Assembly (NCBI RefSeq): GCF_016698645.1
Contig: NZ_CP068047.1
Location: 2,019,001 to 2,083,000, forward strand
Direction: 5' to 3'
Source of the DNA: Devosia oryziradicis
Lineage (GTDB): Bacteria > Pseudomonadota > Alphaproteobacteria > Rhizobiales > Devosiaceae
DNA: 64,000 bases
Shown: in pieces, positions 42,111 through 50,551 of the stretch
How positions within the stretch are numbered: position 1 is the stretch's first letter
How the letters are laid out: every line of letters begins with the position of its first letter
Position numbers and translations under genes: made by a program
The notes under the pieces: model-generated
The model's input: the letters and a program-made list of their open reading frames with translations, nothing else
Database searches by the model: none
What the model was told of the DNA's origin: nothing

Positions 42111-42608
42111 TTGAGCAACCAGAACCAGAAATCCTTTCCCGTCACCTGGGATCAGTTCCACCGCGACAGCCGGGCCTTGGCCTGGCGGCTGGCCGGCATG
42201 GGCACGTTCGACGCCGTGGTCGCCATCGCCCGTGGCGGCCTCGTCCCCGCGGCCATCGTGGCGCGCGAACTCAATATCCGCACGGTCGAGACCGTGGCGG
42301 TCAAGAGCTACGATCACCAGAACCAGGGCGGCATCCAGGTGCTCAAGCAGATCAGCCAGCCCGTGCTCGACCTGGCCAAAAACGGCAGCAAGATCCTGAT
42401 CGTCGACGACCTGGTCGATACCGGCTCCACCGCCCGCGTCGTTCGCGAAATGCTGCCCGGCGCGCATTTTGCCACGGTCTATGCCAAGCCCAAGGGGCGC
42501 GACCTGGTGGACACCTTCATCACCGAGGTCAGCCAGGACACCTGGATCTTCTTCCCGTGGGACCTGGACGTAGCCTATGTCGCCCCGATCAGCGGCGGCA
42601 CCGACTGA
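42111..42608 (+). CDS. gpt: Xanthine(-guanine) phosphoribosyltransferase
   Basis: 165 aa beginning with TTG at 42111 ([19 protein letters not shown]), with GGAGCCGACC upstream. The PRPP-binding motif [14 protein letters not shown] and the [20 protein letters not shown] motif match alphaproteobacterial Gpt. It salvages xanthine, guanine and hypoxanthine to nucleotides. Confidence 0.92.
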   Translation: MSNQNQKSFPVTWDQFHRDSRALAWRLAGMGTFDAVVAIARGGLVPAAIVARELNIRTVETVAVKSYDHQNQGGIQVLKQISQPVLDLAKNGSKILIVDDLVDTGSTARVVREMLPGAHFATVYAKPKGRDLVDTFITEVSQDTWIFFPWDLDVAYVAPISGGTD

Positions 42609-42611
42609 TCA

Positions 42612-43652
42612 CTAGAACGTCGTGATCACCGTCGCGCCGACCGACTGGAACCGGTCCATGCCCATCAGTGCCTCCGGCGCCTGGGCAAGGCTGATCCGGC
42701 TTCCCACGAGGCGCGACGGCGCCAGCCTGCCCGCCGTGATCATGTCCAGCATCGCGCCATAGCGATGCGCCTGCATGCCGTGTGAGCCCAGGATTTCGAG
42801 CTCCTTGCCGATGATCCGGGCCATGGGCACCGGTGGCGCCGTGTGCTCGCCCAGCATCAGCCCCACCTGCACATGCTTGCCGCGTGGGCGCAGGTTGACG
42901 ATCGAGTTGAAGCAGGTGGTCGGATGCCCCAGGGCGTCCAGCGACACATGCGCGCCGCCCCCGCTGAGCGCGATCACCGCCTCCGGCACATCCGTGCCCG
43001 AGGCGCCATTGATCGTATGCGCAGCCCCCAGCTCGCGCGCCAGCGCGAGCTTGGCGTCGTCGATGTCGATGGCGACGACATTGGCCCCCACGGCGCTGGC
43101 GATCATTACCGCCGAAAGCCCCACGCCGCCGCAACCATGCACCGCCACCCACTGGCCCGCCGATACCTTGCCCTGGTCCACCACGGCACGGAAGGCCGTG
43201 GCGAAGCGGCAGCCCAGGCTCGCCGCCGTGGCGAAATCGATGCTTTCGGGCAGCGCCACCAGGTTCAGGTCGGCCCGGTGGATGCCGACATATTCGGCAA
43301 ACGAGCCCCAATGGGTAAAGCCGGGTTGCTCCTGATGCAGGCATACCTGCTGCTGCCCGGCATGGCATTCCGGGCAGGCACCACAGCCGCAGATGAAGGG
43401 CACGGTCACCCGATCGCCCACGCGCCAGTTGCGCACATCCCGGCCCACCGCCTGCACCACGCCGGCCAGTTCGTGCCCGGGCACATGGGGCAGGGCAATA
43501 TCGCTGTCATGCCCCATCCAGCCATGCCAGTCACTGCGGCAAACCCCCGTCGCCTCGACCTTGATCACCACGCCATCGGCCTCAGGCGTCGGATCGGGCA
43601 GGGTGACGACCTTGGGCGGCTGCTGGAATTTTTCGTAGAGCACGGCTTTCAT
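42612..43652 (-). CDS. Zinc-dependent alcohol dehydrogenase
   Basis: 346 aa from ATG at 43652 ([18 protein letters not shown]). Catalytic zinc ligands are C38 ([10 protein letters not shown]) and the GHE motif ([10 protein letters not shown]). The structural-zinc cysteines lie in [17 protein letters not shown]. The NAD(P)-binding GCGGVG motif is present. Medium-chain alcohol dehydrogenase; the substrate is not predictable. It converges on gpt with 3 nt between stops. Confidence 0.92.
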   Translation of the reverse strand: MKAVLYEKFQQPPKVVTLPDPTPEADGVVIKVEATGVCRSDWHGWMGHDSDIALPHVPGHELAGVVQAVGRDVRNWRVGDRVTVPFICGCGACPECHAGQQQVCLHQEQPGFTHWGSFAEYVGIHRADLNLVALPESIDFATAASLGCRFATAFRAVVDQGKVSAGQWVAVHGCGGVGLSAVMIASAVGANVVAIDIDDAKLALARELGAAHTINGASGTDVPEAVIALSGGGAHVSLDALGHPTTCFNSIVNLRPRGKHVQVGLMLGEHTAPPVPMARIIGKELEILGSHGMQAHRYGAMLDMITAGRLAPSRLVGSRISLAQAPEALMGMDRFQSVGATVITTF

Positions 43653-43770
43653 GGCGACGGTCTCTCCGGGGGGTGACGCTGTATAGCGCGGGAAAGCGCG
43701 ACCGGTTCGGGGTGGGAAGCAGACGGGCAGGATTTTCTCGGCCGTACACCTATGGTTCACCTGACCGGAA

Positions 43771-43787
43771 AGGGCCGTCTGCTACCC
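43771..43787 (+). repeat. 17-bp direct repeat, copy 1
   Basis: AGGGCCGTCTGCTACCC, matching 44551-44567 except at one base. The pair brackets the two small genes at 43815-44515. Confidence 0.5.
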
Positions 43788-43814
43788 CACAATCGTTGTT
43801 AGGGCGCTGGGCGC

Positions 43815-44048
43815 CTAAAGCTCGATTTCCAGAGCGCTAATGATCTCTTCAATGTCGCCGGCTATGTCCGGCCGTTTCGGCAATTCGGCCTTCAGCGAAG
43901 CAATCATAGGCGCTAGCGTCGGTCTAAATTCGGCCTTGTCGCGCGCGCCGCCGCGTTCGAATACGTTCAGAATGAGCTTCGATTTCGAGCGAGCGTTGTC
44001 CAAGAACTTCGCATCCGAAATGTTCGGCATATCACTACCCCTGCTCAC
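43815..44048 (-). CDS. Unknown 77-aa protein
   Basis: MSRGSDMPNISDAKFLDNARSKS..., charged and soluble, ending in an acidic helix (DIAGDIEEIISALEIEL). The start may instead be the ATG at 44030 (MPNISDAKF). No family is recognised. It follows the membrane-protein gene by 5 nt on the same strand. Confidence 0.55.
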   Translation of the reverse strand: MSRGSDMPNISDAKFLDNARSKSKLILNVFERGGARDKAEFRPTLAPMIASLKAELPKRPDIAGDIEEIISALEIEL

Positions 44049-44053
44049 GCCAC

Positions 44054-44515
44054 CTACAGGCCGGGACTGGTCCTAGGCCGGGATTTTTCCCAAGTCGCTA
44101 TCGCAGCCTCAATGTTTTTAGGCTCGGTAAAGAGGAACCGAACGGTGGCCAGAAATCGAATAAGGTAAATTGCCCCCAGCGCGAAGCATCCGAGTCCCGC
44201 CACATGCAGGCTGCTAGGGTTCCAGATCTGGCCCTGTGAGATGCTGGGCCAGATGGCGACGAGACCTCCGCCAAGCAGCAAGACGGCAAAAGAGAACATT
44301 GTTATCAAGGCGCCGGTAAAGACCGAGCTCCAATCACTCTTTATGATAAAACGAGCGTGAGCGGCCGTGATCTCAACGCCGCCGATCTTGCCCATCATGG
44401 CATTGTCTCGAAGGTCGTTGATGTATTTCCAAGCCGCTATGTTGGCAGATTGGGCAGCCCAAACGACCGCGACGAGAAGGGCGACACCCTGAATAATATC
44501 CGTATTAGCAGTCAT
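44054..44515 (-). CDS. Unknown membrane protein
   Basis: 153 aa from ATG at 44515 (MTANTDIIQGVALLVAVVWA), chosen because AGGAGG lies 5 nt upstream. It has an N-terminal helix and two further hydrophobic helices (VFTGALITMFSFAVLLLGGG and HVAGLGCFALGAIYLIRFLA). No family is recognised. It pairs with the 77-aa gene, and both sit between 17-bp direct repeats. Confidence 0.6.
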   Translation of the reverse strand: MTANTDIIQGVALLVAVVWAAQSANIAAWKYINDLRDNAMMGKIGGVEITAAHARFIIKSDWSSVFTGALITMFSFAVLLLGGGLVAIWPSISQGQIWNPSSLHVAGLGCFALGAIYLIRFLATVRFLFTEPKNIEAAIATWEKSRPRTSPGL

Positions 44516-44550
44516 CCATGCCTCCTGCTGAAATGCCGCAGGCAACATGT

Positions 44551-44567
44551 AGGGACGTCTGCTACCC
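44551..44567 (+). repeat. 17-bp direct repeat, copy 2
   Basis: AGGGACGTCTGCTACCC, one mismatch to 43771-43787. Confidence 0.5.
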
Positions 44568-44955
44568 GGCGCAACTGCAACTACCGGTCATCCGGTGTGG
44601 GACTGGCGATCGCCTGAGGGGACAGGCATTCCACGTGGGCCAGAACATCCCAGCCCCCGACGAACGGGGGTGGGTCCTCTCAATAGAGTGTCCGCTTACG
44701 GGCGATCTGACGATTTAGCTGAATGGCGGAAATGGGGTCGTAAATGGTCGCAGACGTGCGCAGCGGAAGAAAACTTATCCCCTTCCCGAAAACCTCCCGT
44801 ATCCTCCATCCATTCCCGCCGTTCACGCGGTGCCGACGAAGCATCGGGCGGGGAGATGGGTGGATCGGGGTCGCCTGGTCCAGGCAGGGGAAACCCGGCA
44901 GCTGCGCTTGCGACACAGCGTACCTGGCCCGAACCTGCCCAAAACCCCAGTCGTG

Positions 44956-45029
44956 TGAAGCGGCTTTCGTCTCTTCAATAATCAATCAGGCGGCATGAAG
45001 CCGTCCGGGGCGAAAGCCGCTTCATGCCG
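44956..45029. repeat. Two overlapping inverted repeats (mutually exclusive hairpins)
   Basis: TGAAGCGGCTTTCG (44956-44969) is the exact complement of CGAAAGCCGCTTCA (45011-45024). CGGCATGAAGC (44991-45001) is the exact complement of GCTTCATGCCG (45019-45029). The right arms overlap, so only one hairpin can form at a time. Confidence 0.6.
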
Positions 45030-45201
45030 TGATCCCCCGGGGCCGCTCGCGCGCCTCCGGTCGCGCGCTCTTGCGCTCCCCGGGGCGCCCTTGCGCTCCC
45101 GAAACCGCAGGCCTGCCGCCGTCGTCAAGGGACTGGGGGCTCACTTATCCCCGGATGGCGCCGCTGTGAGAGTCTGCAACTGGATTTCATCTGGAGCGGA
45201 C

Positions 45202-45536
45202 ATGGAACGGCTACCACCAGGCCTAGAAGAGAAGCGGCGGCGAAAGGCCGTAAACCCTGCGCTTGCAAACCTGGTCGTAGAAGTCTCCCTTGACCTGGAG
45301 CCGGTGACGGACTCCACAGTAGTCGGTGTAACCTACGGAAAAGAGGAATCTACTCGGTTGGGTGTCATGGAACTGAGGCACAAGATGGCCTCAGGACGCT
45401 CAGCGGGCTGCTGTCGGCGGTGGACGCGCCGGCTATTGCCGCATTGCTGCACGCGTGGGAGGCGAATGCGGTTCGGGTGCACAAGGTCGAGCATCTCTGG
45501 GAGCCGTCACCATTTCCCTTCGAAGTTGGGTCCTGA
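45202..45536 (+). pseudogene. Possible decayed gene with a frame break
   Basis: From ATG at 45202 a plausible frame reads MERLPPGLEEKRRRKAVNPA and on to about 45390. Coding-like sequence then continues in another frame (LRTLSGLLSAVDAPAIAALL, ending WEPSPFPFEVGS and a TGA). The two together could be one broken gene of about 110 codons. No family is recognised; chance is not excluded. Confidence 0.3.
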
Positions 45537-45677
45537 GGTCTCCAGGCCAACGTTCGGTAAGCACGCGCGATCGTTGGCCATCCCGGGCGCCGCTCGGCCG
45601 CGCGACCCGTAAGTCCATTGAACGAACGGCCCAATGCCGTTGGCATCATCGTCACCCCATGCTACCTGCGATCCGGC

Positions 45678-45763
45678 GCGGGCGTGGTGGAATGGTAGAC
45701 ACACCGGACTTAAAATCCGGAGGGGGTAGCCCCGTGCGGGTTCGAGTCCCGCCGCCCGCACCA
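45678..45763 (+). tRNA. tRNA-Leu (anticodon UAA)
   Basis: 86 nt with encoded CCA. Acceptor arms GCGGGCG and CGCCCGC pair fully. The anticodon stem CCGGA/TCCGG holds loop CTTAAAA with TAA. A long class-II variable arm (GGGGGTAGCCCC) and a T-arm with TTCGAGTC follow. Confidence 0.96.
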
Positions 45764-45775
45764 GGAACCGGACCA

Positions 45776-46156
45776 ATGATCGAGAAAATCGAAACGGGTA
45801 TTGCGCCATCGTCGGCGCCCATCAGCGACGCCGTGCGATCGGGCAAGCATGTCTGGCTAGTGGCGATTGCCGAAGATCCAACAACAGGCGAGATCGTCGA
45901 TGGCGGCATCCAGGCCCAGGCACGGCGGTGCATCCAGAACCTGGAAATTGCCGTCAGGGCGGCAGGCGGAACGCTGGCAAACCTGGTGATGGTACAGATA
46001 TTCCTGGTCGACAGCGCCGATGCGGCCGGCATGAACGCGGTTTATCGCGAGTTCTTCACGGTGCAGCCCTATCCGGTGCGCGCGACGGTGGTAGTCAAGG
46101 AACTGCTGGCAAAAGGGCTGCTCATCGAAATGACGGGAACGGCGGTGATCGACTGA
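45776..46156 (+). CDS. RidA family protein
   Basis: 126 aa from ATG at 45776, 12 nt after the tRNA. The RidA/YjgF pattern is seen in GGIQAQARRCIQNLEIAVRA and FFTVQPYPVRATVVVKELLAKG with a terminal IEMTGTAVI. Family members remove reactive enamines/imines; the usual catalytic Arg lies in PVRATV. Its last base is the first base of the next gene's ATG. Confidence 0.85.
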   Translation: MIEKIETGIAPSSAPISDAVRSGKHVWLVAIAEDPTTGEIVDGGIQAQARRCIQNLEIAVRAAGGTLANLVMVQIFLVDSADAAGMNAVYREFFTVQPYPVRATVVVKELLAKGLLIEMTGTAVID

Positions 46157-46437
46157 TGCTGCTCAAGCTCGAACTGCTCGAAGCGATCAAGGCGGGGAAG
46201 GTGGACCTGGTGTTCAGGCGCTGGAGCCGGCCCAGCGTCAAGGCTGGCGGGACGCTCAAGACCAAGCTGGGTGTGATGCAGATCGGCGCTATCGACGACA
46301 TGGACCCGGCCGAGGTGACCGAGGCAGATGCGCGGCGCGCCGGCTTCAGCGACGTTGCGGACTTCCGCAGGTGGCTCGATACGATGAAGCCGGGGCATTT
46401 GTTCCAGCGGATCGAGGTGAGTTTTCCGCCGGACTAG
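46156..46437 (+). CDS. ASCH-domain-like protein
   Basis: 93 aa beginning MLLKLELLEAIKAGKVDLVFRRW, with RPSVKAGGTLKTKLGVMQI and a C-terminal EADARRAGFSD helix, as in small ASCH-domain proteins (putative RNA-binding or nucleoside-hydrolysing). The TGATG overlap with the RidA-like gene indicates translational coupling. Confidence 0.7.
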   Translation: MLLKLELLEAIKAGKVDLVFRRWSRPSVKAGGTLKTKLGVMQIGAIDDMDPAEVTEADARRAGFSDVADFRRWLDTMKPGHLFQRIEVSFPPD

Positions 46438-47105
46438 AACGGCGTGGGAGCCACGAAGGTCATGAACGCGCCCGTTGTCGGGTGGAAGAGGCCCAGCTCG
46501 GCGGCATGGAGCTGCAGCCGGTCGGCTGCGGCGAAGGTTTCGGCGTCGGCATAAAACGCGTCGCCCAGAATCACATGGCCGATGGCCTTCATGTGGACCC
46601 GCAACTGATGGGTACGGCCGGTGAGCGGATGAAGGCGAACGCGGGTGGCGTCGGCTTCGCGCTCGAGCACCGCCCATTCGGTCTGGGCGGGGCGGCCGTT
46701 CTCGTAGTCGACGCGCTGCCGGGGCTTGTTGTCCCAGTCGGTGGCGAGGGGCAGGTCGACCAGGCCTTGGTCTTCCGCGATGATCCCGGCGACGCGGGCG
46801 ATGTAGGCCTTGGTGGTCTTGCGGTGCTCGAACTGGCTGCCGATGCGGCCATGCGCGCGCTTGTTGAGCGCCAGCACCAGAACGCCTGAAGTGTCCTTGT
46901 CGAGGCGGTGGCACATTCCGGCGGTGGGCCAGGTCTGGCGCGCGCGATATTCGACGCAGTCCCAGAGCGATGGATCCTTGCCCGGCACGCTCAGCAGGCC
47001 GCTCTGCTTGTCGACCACCAGCATGTCATCGTCGACATGAAGGATGTTGAGATAGGGGTCAAGCGGGGGATGGTAATCGAGCAGCGTGGGCATGGGTCCG
47101 GGCAT
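46434..47105 (-). CDS. RluA-type pseudouridine synthase
   Basis: 223 aa from ATG at 47105; ATG at 47093 is an alternative. The catalytic motif HRLDKDTSGVLVLA contains the essential Asp, and RVRLHPLTGRTHQLRVHM is the second family signature. No S4 domain is present. The target uridine (rRNA or tRNA) cannot be assigned. It converges on the ASCH gene with a 4 nt overlap. Confidence 0.9.
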   Translation of the reverse strand: MPGPMPTLLDYHPPLDPYLNILHVDDDMLVVDKQSGLLSVPGKDPSLWDCVEYRARQTWPTAGMCHRLDKDTSGVLVLALNKRAHGRIGSQFEHRKTTKAYIARVAGIIAEDQGLVDLPLATDWDNKPRQRVDYENGRPAQTEWAVLEREADATRVRLHPLTGRTHQLRVHMKAIGHVILGDAFYADAETFAAADRLQLHAAELGLFHPTTGAFMTFVAPTPF

Positions 47106-47189
47106 GGCGGCCCGTTTAGCAGACGGGACGCACTTTGACCAATCTCCAGGCGCCGAAGGCAAATTTGCCTCACGTGACGGTGATTTAAC

Positions 47190-47215
47190 GGAACGACCCG
47201 GCGACGATGGCCGTT
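47190..47215 (+). promoter_or_regulatory. EcfG-type promoter of the chromosomal csbD
   Basis: GGAAC, 17 nt, CGTT, ending 30 nt before the csbD ATG. It matches the general-stress sigma consensus of alphaproteobacteria. Confidence 0.75.
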
Positions 47216-47244
47216 GTCTGGTACCTAACATAGAGGAGGCTTTC

Positions 47245-47427
47245 ATGCACAAGGATGAAGTCAAAGGCGCCGGCAAGCAGGTCAAGGGTGCGCTCAAGGA
47301 TGCCGCTGGTGGCCTGACCGGCAATGAACGCCTGCAGGCCGAAGGCAAGCTCGACAAGGCTGAAGGCAAGCTGCAGCAGAAGGTTGGCGAGCTCAAGGAC
47401 GATGCGCGCGACGCGCTCAAGCACTGA
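47245..47427 (+). CDS. CsbD family stress protein
   Basis: 60 aa from ATG at 47245, with AGGAGG upstream (MHKDEVKGAGKQVKGALKDA). Typical CsbD composition: Lys/Asp/Glu-rich, no Cys. An EcfG-type promoter precedes it and a strong terminator follows, so it is a one-gene unit. It is a different subtype from the transposon CsbD at 23843. Confidence 0.93.
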   Translation: MHKDEVKGAGKQVKGALKDAAGGLTGNERLQAEGKLDKAEGKLQQKVGELKDDARDALKH

Positions 47428-47450
47428 CACGTTCAGCTCGATTTCGAAAA

Positions 47451-47476
47451 GGGCCGCCTTTTGGGCGGCCCTTTTT
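47451..47476 (+). terminator. Rho-independent terminator of csbD
   Basis: GGGCCGCC, loop TTTTG, GGCGGCCC, then TTTTT. It ends just before the convergent reductase gene. Confidence 0.92.
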
Positions 47477-47480
47477 GCGT

Positions 47481-48008
47481 TCAGTCAAACCGGTAGTGCA
47501 GGCGGGCGCAGACCGGATGGAGCATCTTGGCTGACACCAGCCTGGGGGAGGCGCGAAGCCCTGTGGCAGGAAAGAGCGGAATACCGCCGCCGATAATCTC
47601 GGACATCACGTAGATCTCGATCTCGTCCAGCGCCCCGCGCTCCATGAAGGCCATCTGCAACTTGCCGCCGCCCAGCATCCAGACATCGCCATCGTCCAGC
47701 GCGCGCAGTTCGACAATCAGGCTTTCGATATCGGCCCGGGTTTCCAGCAGTCCCTTGGGATTGTCGATCGGCCGCGAGGTGACGACGATGACGCGCTTGC
47801 CGTCATACTCCCAGGCGCCTGGATAGCGCGCGATCCACTCATAGGTCGAACGTCCCATGACCACGGTGCGAATGGATTTGATGAAGGTGCGATAATCGTG
47901 CTCGCCCAGGTTGAGATCGGGTTGCTGGGTCAGCCAATCGAGATTTTCATCCGGCGTGGCGATGAAGCCATCAAGACTGGTGGCGATATATCCGACGATC
48001 CTGGCCAT
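47481..48008 (-). CDS. DHFR/RibD-like reductase family protein
   Basis: 175 aa from ATG at 48008 (MARIVGYIATSLDGFIATPD), with TVVMGRSTYEWI, VIVVTSRP and DVWMLGGGKL, the dihydrofolate-reductase-like RibD C-terminal domain. NADPH-dependent; its physiological substrate is unknown. Confidence 0.88.
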   Translation of the reverse strand: MARIVGYIATSLDGFIATPDENLDWLTQQPDLNLGEHDYRTFIKSIRTVVMGRSTYEWIARYPGAWEYDGKRVIVVTSRPIDNPKGLLETRADIESLIVELRALDDGDVWMLGGGKLQMAFMERGALDEIEIYVMSEIIGGGIPLFPATGLRASPRLVSAKMLHPVCARLHYRFD

Positions 48009-48121
48009 GCATGCGCTCCTTGCAGTGAAAATGCCGGTGTCGCCCCGCCTGATGACAGCATCTGTCAGCAGTGCCGCCGCGGCGACTGGCATATGGTGGG
48101 ATCGAGCCTTAAGGTTGGTGC

Positions 48122-48658
48122 ATGGAAACCATGGTGTTCGATACAGCGCTGGGCGAATTCGGGATCGGCTGGACCGAAGCCGGCATTGCGCGGGTGCAAC
48201 TGCCGGGCATGGAACATGCCGCGCTGCTGCAGCGGCTCAATCGCGGCGGCGCGCAGGCCGGCGAGCCGACGCGAGGGGTCGACGCGGCGATCGACCGGAT
48301 CGAGGATTATGCGGCGGGCGAGGCCGTCGACTTCGCCGACATCCCGCTCGATCTGTCTGGTATTTCCGATTTCAACCGCCGGGCCTATGCGCTGCTGCTT
48401 GGTGTCGGCTGGGGCGAGACGACAACCTATGGCGCGCTGGCGCGGGAAATGGGCGACGTGACGCTGTCGCGAGCAGTGGGCGCGGCGATGGGTGCCAACC
48501 CCATTCCGCTGATCATCCCATGCCATCGCGTACTGGCCAGCGATGGCAAACCCGGCGGGTTCTCGGCGCCGGGTGGAGCCGAATCGAAGCTGCGCATGCT
48601 GGAACTCGAAGGCGTGTCGGTGGGCACACCGGCCGGCCAGATGACGTTCGGTTTCTAG
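48122..48658 (+). CDS. ogt: Methylated-DNA--protein-cysteine methyltransferase
   Basis: 178 aa with the active-site motif IPCHRVLASDGKPGGFSAPGG; the Cys accepts the alkyl group irreversibly. GWGETTTYGALAREMG is the upstream family motif. It repairs O6-alkylguanine. The ATG of the CYTH gene follows 2 nt after its stop. Confidence 0.94.
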   Translation: METMVFDTALGEFGIGWTEAGIARVQLPGMEHAALLQRLNRGGAQAGEPTRGVDAAIDRIEDYAAGEAVDFADIPLDLSGISDFNRRAYALLLGVGWGETTTYGALAREMGDVTLSRAVGAAMGANPIPLIIPCHRVLASDGKPGGFSAPGGAESKLRMLELEGVSVGTPAGQMTFGF

Positions 48659-48660
48659 CG

Positions 48661-49164
48661 ATGGGCCGGGAGATCGAGCGCAAGTTTCTCGTCGTTTCAG
48701 ACGGTTGGCGGGCCGAGGCCACAGGCAGTGCGCTGCTGCGACAGGGCTACCTGTCGTCAAACGCCAAGGCGACTGTCAGGGTGCGGACCAAGGATGATGA
48801 GCGGGCTGTGCTGACGCTGAAGGGCGCAACGCAGGGGATATCGCGGGCAGAGTACGAGTATGAGATCCCGATCGTGGATGCCCGCGAACTGCTCGGCATG
48901 GCCGAGCCGCATGTCATCGAGAAGCGGCGCTACCGCGTGCCGCATGCCGGTTTGATCTGGGAAGTCGATGTATTTTCGGGTCGGCATGCCGGCCTGATCC
49001 TTGCCGAGGTCGAATTGATCGACGAGCGGCAGGCTGTCGTGTTGCCTGAATGGGTTGGGACCGAAGTCAGCCACGACGACCGCTACAACAATGCCAGCTT
49101 GTCGCGCGCCGACGGCATTCCGGATGCAATGGCACCGGAGGCTGTTGACCCTGACGTGGCGTGA
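48661..49164 (+). CDS. CYTH domain protein (triphosphate tunnel metalloenzyme)
   Basis: 167 aa beginning MGREIERKFLVV, the ExExK signature, with RVRTKDDERAVLTLKG and YEYEIPI strands of the tunnel fold. Relatives hydrolyse inorganic triphosphate or related substrates. It is directly downstream of ogt; a much longer frame from 47911 is only read-through. Confidence 0.9.
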   Translation: MGREIERKFLVVSDGWRAEATGSALLRQGYLSSNAKATVRVRTKDDERAVLTLKGATQGISRAEYEYEIPIVDARELLGMAEPHVIEKRRYRVPHAGLIWEVDVFSGRHAGLILAEVELIDERQAVVLPEWVGTEVSHDDRYNNASLSRADGIPDAMAPEAVDPDVA

Positions 49165-49199
49165 GGGACTATCCACGTGTCTTGCGGAGACGTGGACGA

Positions 49200-49973
49200 A
49201 TGAAGACCTATACCGTCAATCAACTGGCGCAGCTTGCGGGCATCTCGGTGCGGGCGCTGCACCACTATGACGAAATCGGTCTGCTGAAGCCCGCGTTCAC
49301 CGGCGACAATCGCTATCGCTATTACGGCGAGGAGGAGTTGCTGCGTCTGCAGCAGATCCTCATTCATCGAGAGCTCGATATTCCGCTCGCGGAAATCGGG
49401 GCCATCCTCGATGCGCCTGATTTCGACAAGGTGCAGACGCTGCAGCAGCAGCGCGAGCGGCTTGAGGAGCAGGCACAGCGATATGCCGGCATGGTCAAGA
49501 CGATCGACCGCACGATCGCCAGACTGAAAGGAGATCGCGCCATGAAGGACGCGGATTTATATTCGGGCATCGTATCGCCCGAAAAGCAGGCGGAATACGA
49601 GAAATGGTTGGTCGACCGCTATGGTGGCGACATGGAAGCGTGGATCGAACAGAGCCGCAAGGCCATGGCCGAGATGAGCCCCGACGAGATGGCTGATGCT
49701 ATGAAGGAACTCGAGGCGGTGGAACAGGGATTGGCGGAGGGCCTGCGACGCGGCATTCCGCCCCAAGCGGCGAGCCTTGATCCGCTGATCGAGCGGCACC
49801 GCGCCTGGGTCGGACGATCCTGGGGAAGGGAATGCCCGCCCGAGGCTTATGCGGGTCTTGCCGATATTTACGAGCACCCGGATTTCCAGGCACGCTACGA
49901 GGCAATCCAGCCGGGGTTCGCCAACTACCTGACAACCGCCATGCGAGCATGGGCAAGGCGCCAGGCAGATTGA
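49200..49973 (+). CDS. MerR-family regulator with TipAS-like domain
   Basis: 257 aa from ATG at 49200. The MerR winged helix is YTVNQLAQLAGISVRALHHYDEIGLL and the coupling helix DFDKVQTLQQQRERLEEQA. The C-terminal half (about 120-257) is an all-helical TipAS-like ligand-binding domain, which in relatives senses antibiotics or drugs. Confidence 0.9.
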   Translation: MKTYTVNQLAQLAGISVRALHHYDEIGLLKPAFTGDNRYRYYGEEELLRLQQILIHRELDIPLAEIGAILDAPDFDKVQTLQQQRERLEEQAQRYAGMVKTIDRTIARLKGDRAMKDADLYSGIVSPEKQAEYEKWLVDRYGGDMEAWIEQSRKAMAEMSPDEMADAMKELEAVEQGLAEGLRRGIPPQAASLDPLIERHRAWVGRSWGRECPPEAYAGLADIYEHPDFQARYEAIQPGFANYLTTAMRAWARRQAD

Positions 49974-49979
49974 GCCAGG

Positions 49980-50006
49980 CCTGGGAGCGGTTTCGCCGCT
50001 CCCAGG
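49980..50006. terminator. Hairpin between convergent MerR and gntK genes
   Basis: CCTGGGAGCGG, loop TTTCG, CCGCTCCCAGG: an 11 bp perfect stem directly abutting the gntK stop. There is no long T-run on either strand. Confidence 0.55.
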
Positions 50007-50549
50007 TTACTGCCAGCGCTTGAAGGCCTTGAGGTGCTCGAGCGACCTCGTCACCGTCTGGGTGATCCTGTCCACACTGTCGGTGACCGGCACGACCAGC
50101 ACATTTTCCGTAGCGGGATCGGGCGGCTCGAGTGTGGCAAACTGGCTGTCGAGCAGGCTGGTTGGCATGTATTCATGCTTGCGTTTGGCCATGCGCTCGG
50201 CGATTACCTCCCGGCTGCCGGCGAGATGGACAAAAAGTATGGGTTCCCCGGCCTTGTCAGTCAGGTAGTCGCGATAAACGCGGCGGAGGGCTGAGCACGC
50301 TCCCACGGCGACGCCCTTTGGTTCGGCCGCTTCGTGCAAGGCCTGCGCCAGACGTTCGAGCCAGGGCCAGCGATCTTCATCGGTCAGCGGGATGCCGGCG
50401 CGCATTTTCTCCACGTTGGCTTCCGGGTGATAGCCATCGCCGTCAAGGAATGGCGCATGCAGGCGGCGGGCAATGGCCTGGCCAACCGTGGACTTGCCCG
50501 ACGAGCTGACGCCCATGATAATGATGATGCGGGAAGCAATGAGCGCCAT
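50007..50549 (-). CDS. gntK: Gluconokinase
   Basis: 180 aa from ATG at 50549. The P-loop GVSSSGKST (13-21) is followed by FLDGDGYHPEANVEKM and PLTDEDRWPWL, diagnostic of GntK. It phosphorylates gluconate to 6-phosphogluconate. It starts 2 nt after the dehydrogenase stop and faces gnd across the SDR gene, so the three form a gluconate cluster. Confidence 0.95.
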   Translation of the reverse strand: MALIASRIIIIMGVSSSGKSTVGQAIARRLHAPFLDGDGYHPEANVEKMRAGIPLTDEDRWPWLERLAQALHEAAEPKGVAVGACSALRRVYRDYLTDKAGEPILFVHLAGSREVIAERMAKRKHEYMPTSLLDSQFATLEPPDPATENVLVVPVTDSVDRITQTVTRSLEHLKAFKRWQ

Positions 50550-50551
50550 GG

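Larger units (their letters stand above)
44568..45677. other. Gene-poor, repeat-rich stretch before tRNA-Leu
   Basis: About 1.1 kb without a confident gene. It holds two competing inverted repeats (44956-45029), a GC-rich run with repeated CCCCGGGG and TTGCGCTCCC units (about 45040-45110) and a coding-like, frame-broken stretch (45202-45536). Confidence 0.5.

Noticed and set aside
44995..45612. 205-aa plus-strand open frame as an intact gene
   Set aside because: The first part is Arg/Pro-rich noise from GC repeats and the tail is unlike protein; at most a piece of a decayed gene is present.
43653..45763. Genomic island integrated in tRNA-Leu
   Set aside because: No integrase and no repeated 3' tRNA fragment were seen; the tRNA is intact with normal flanks.
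47911..48660. N-terminal extension of the CYTH protein back to 47911
   Set aside because: It would overlap the reductase and ogt genes in other frames; conserved CYTH sequence starts exactly at 48661.
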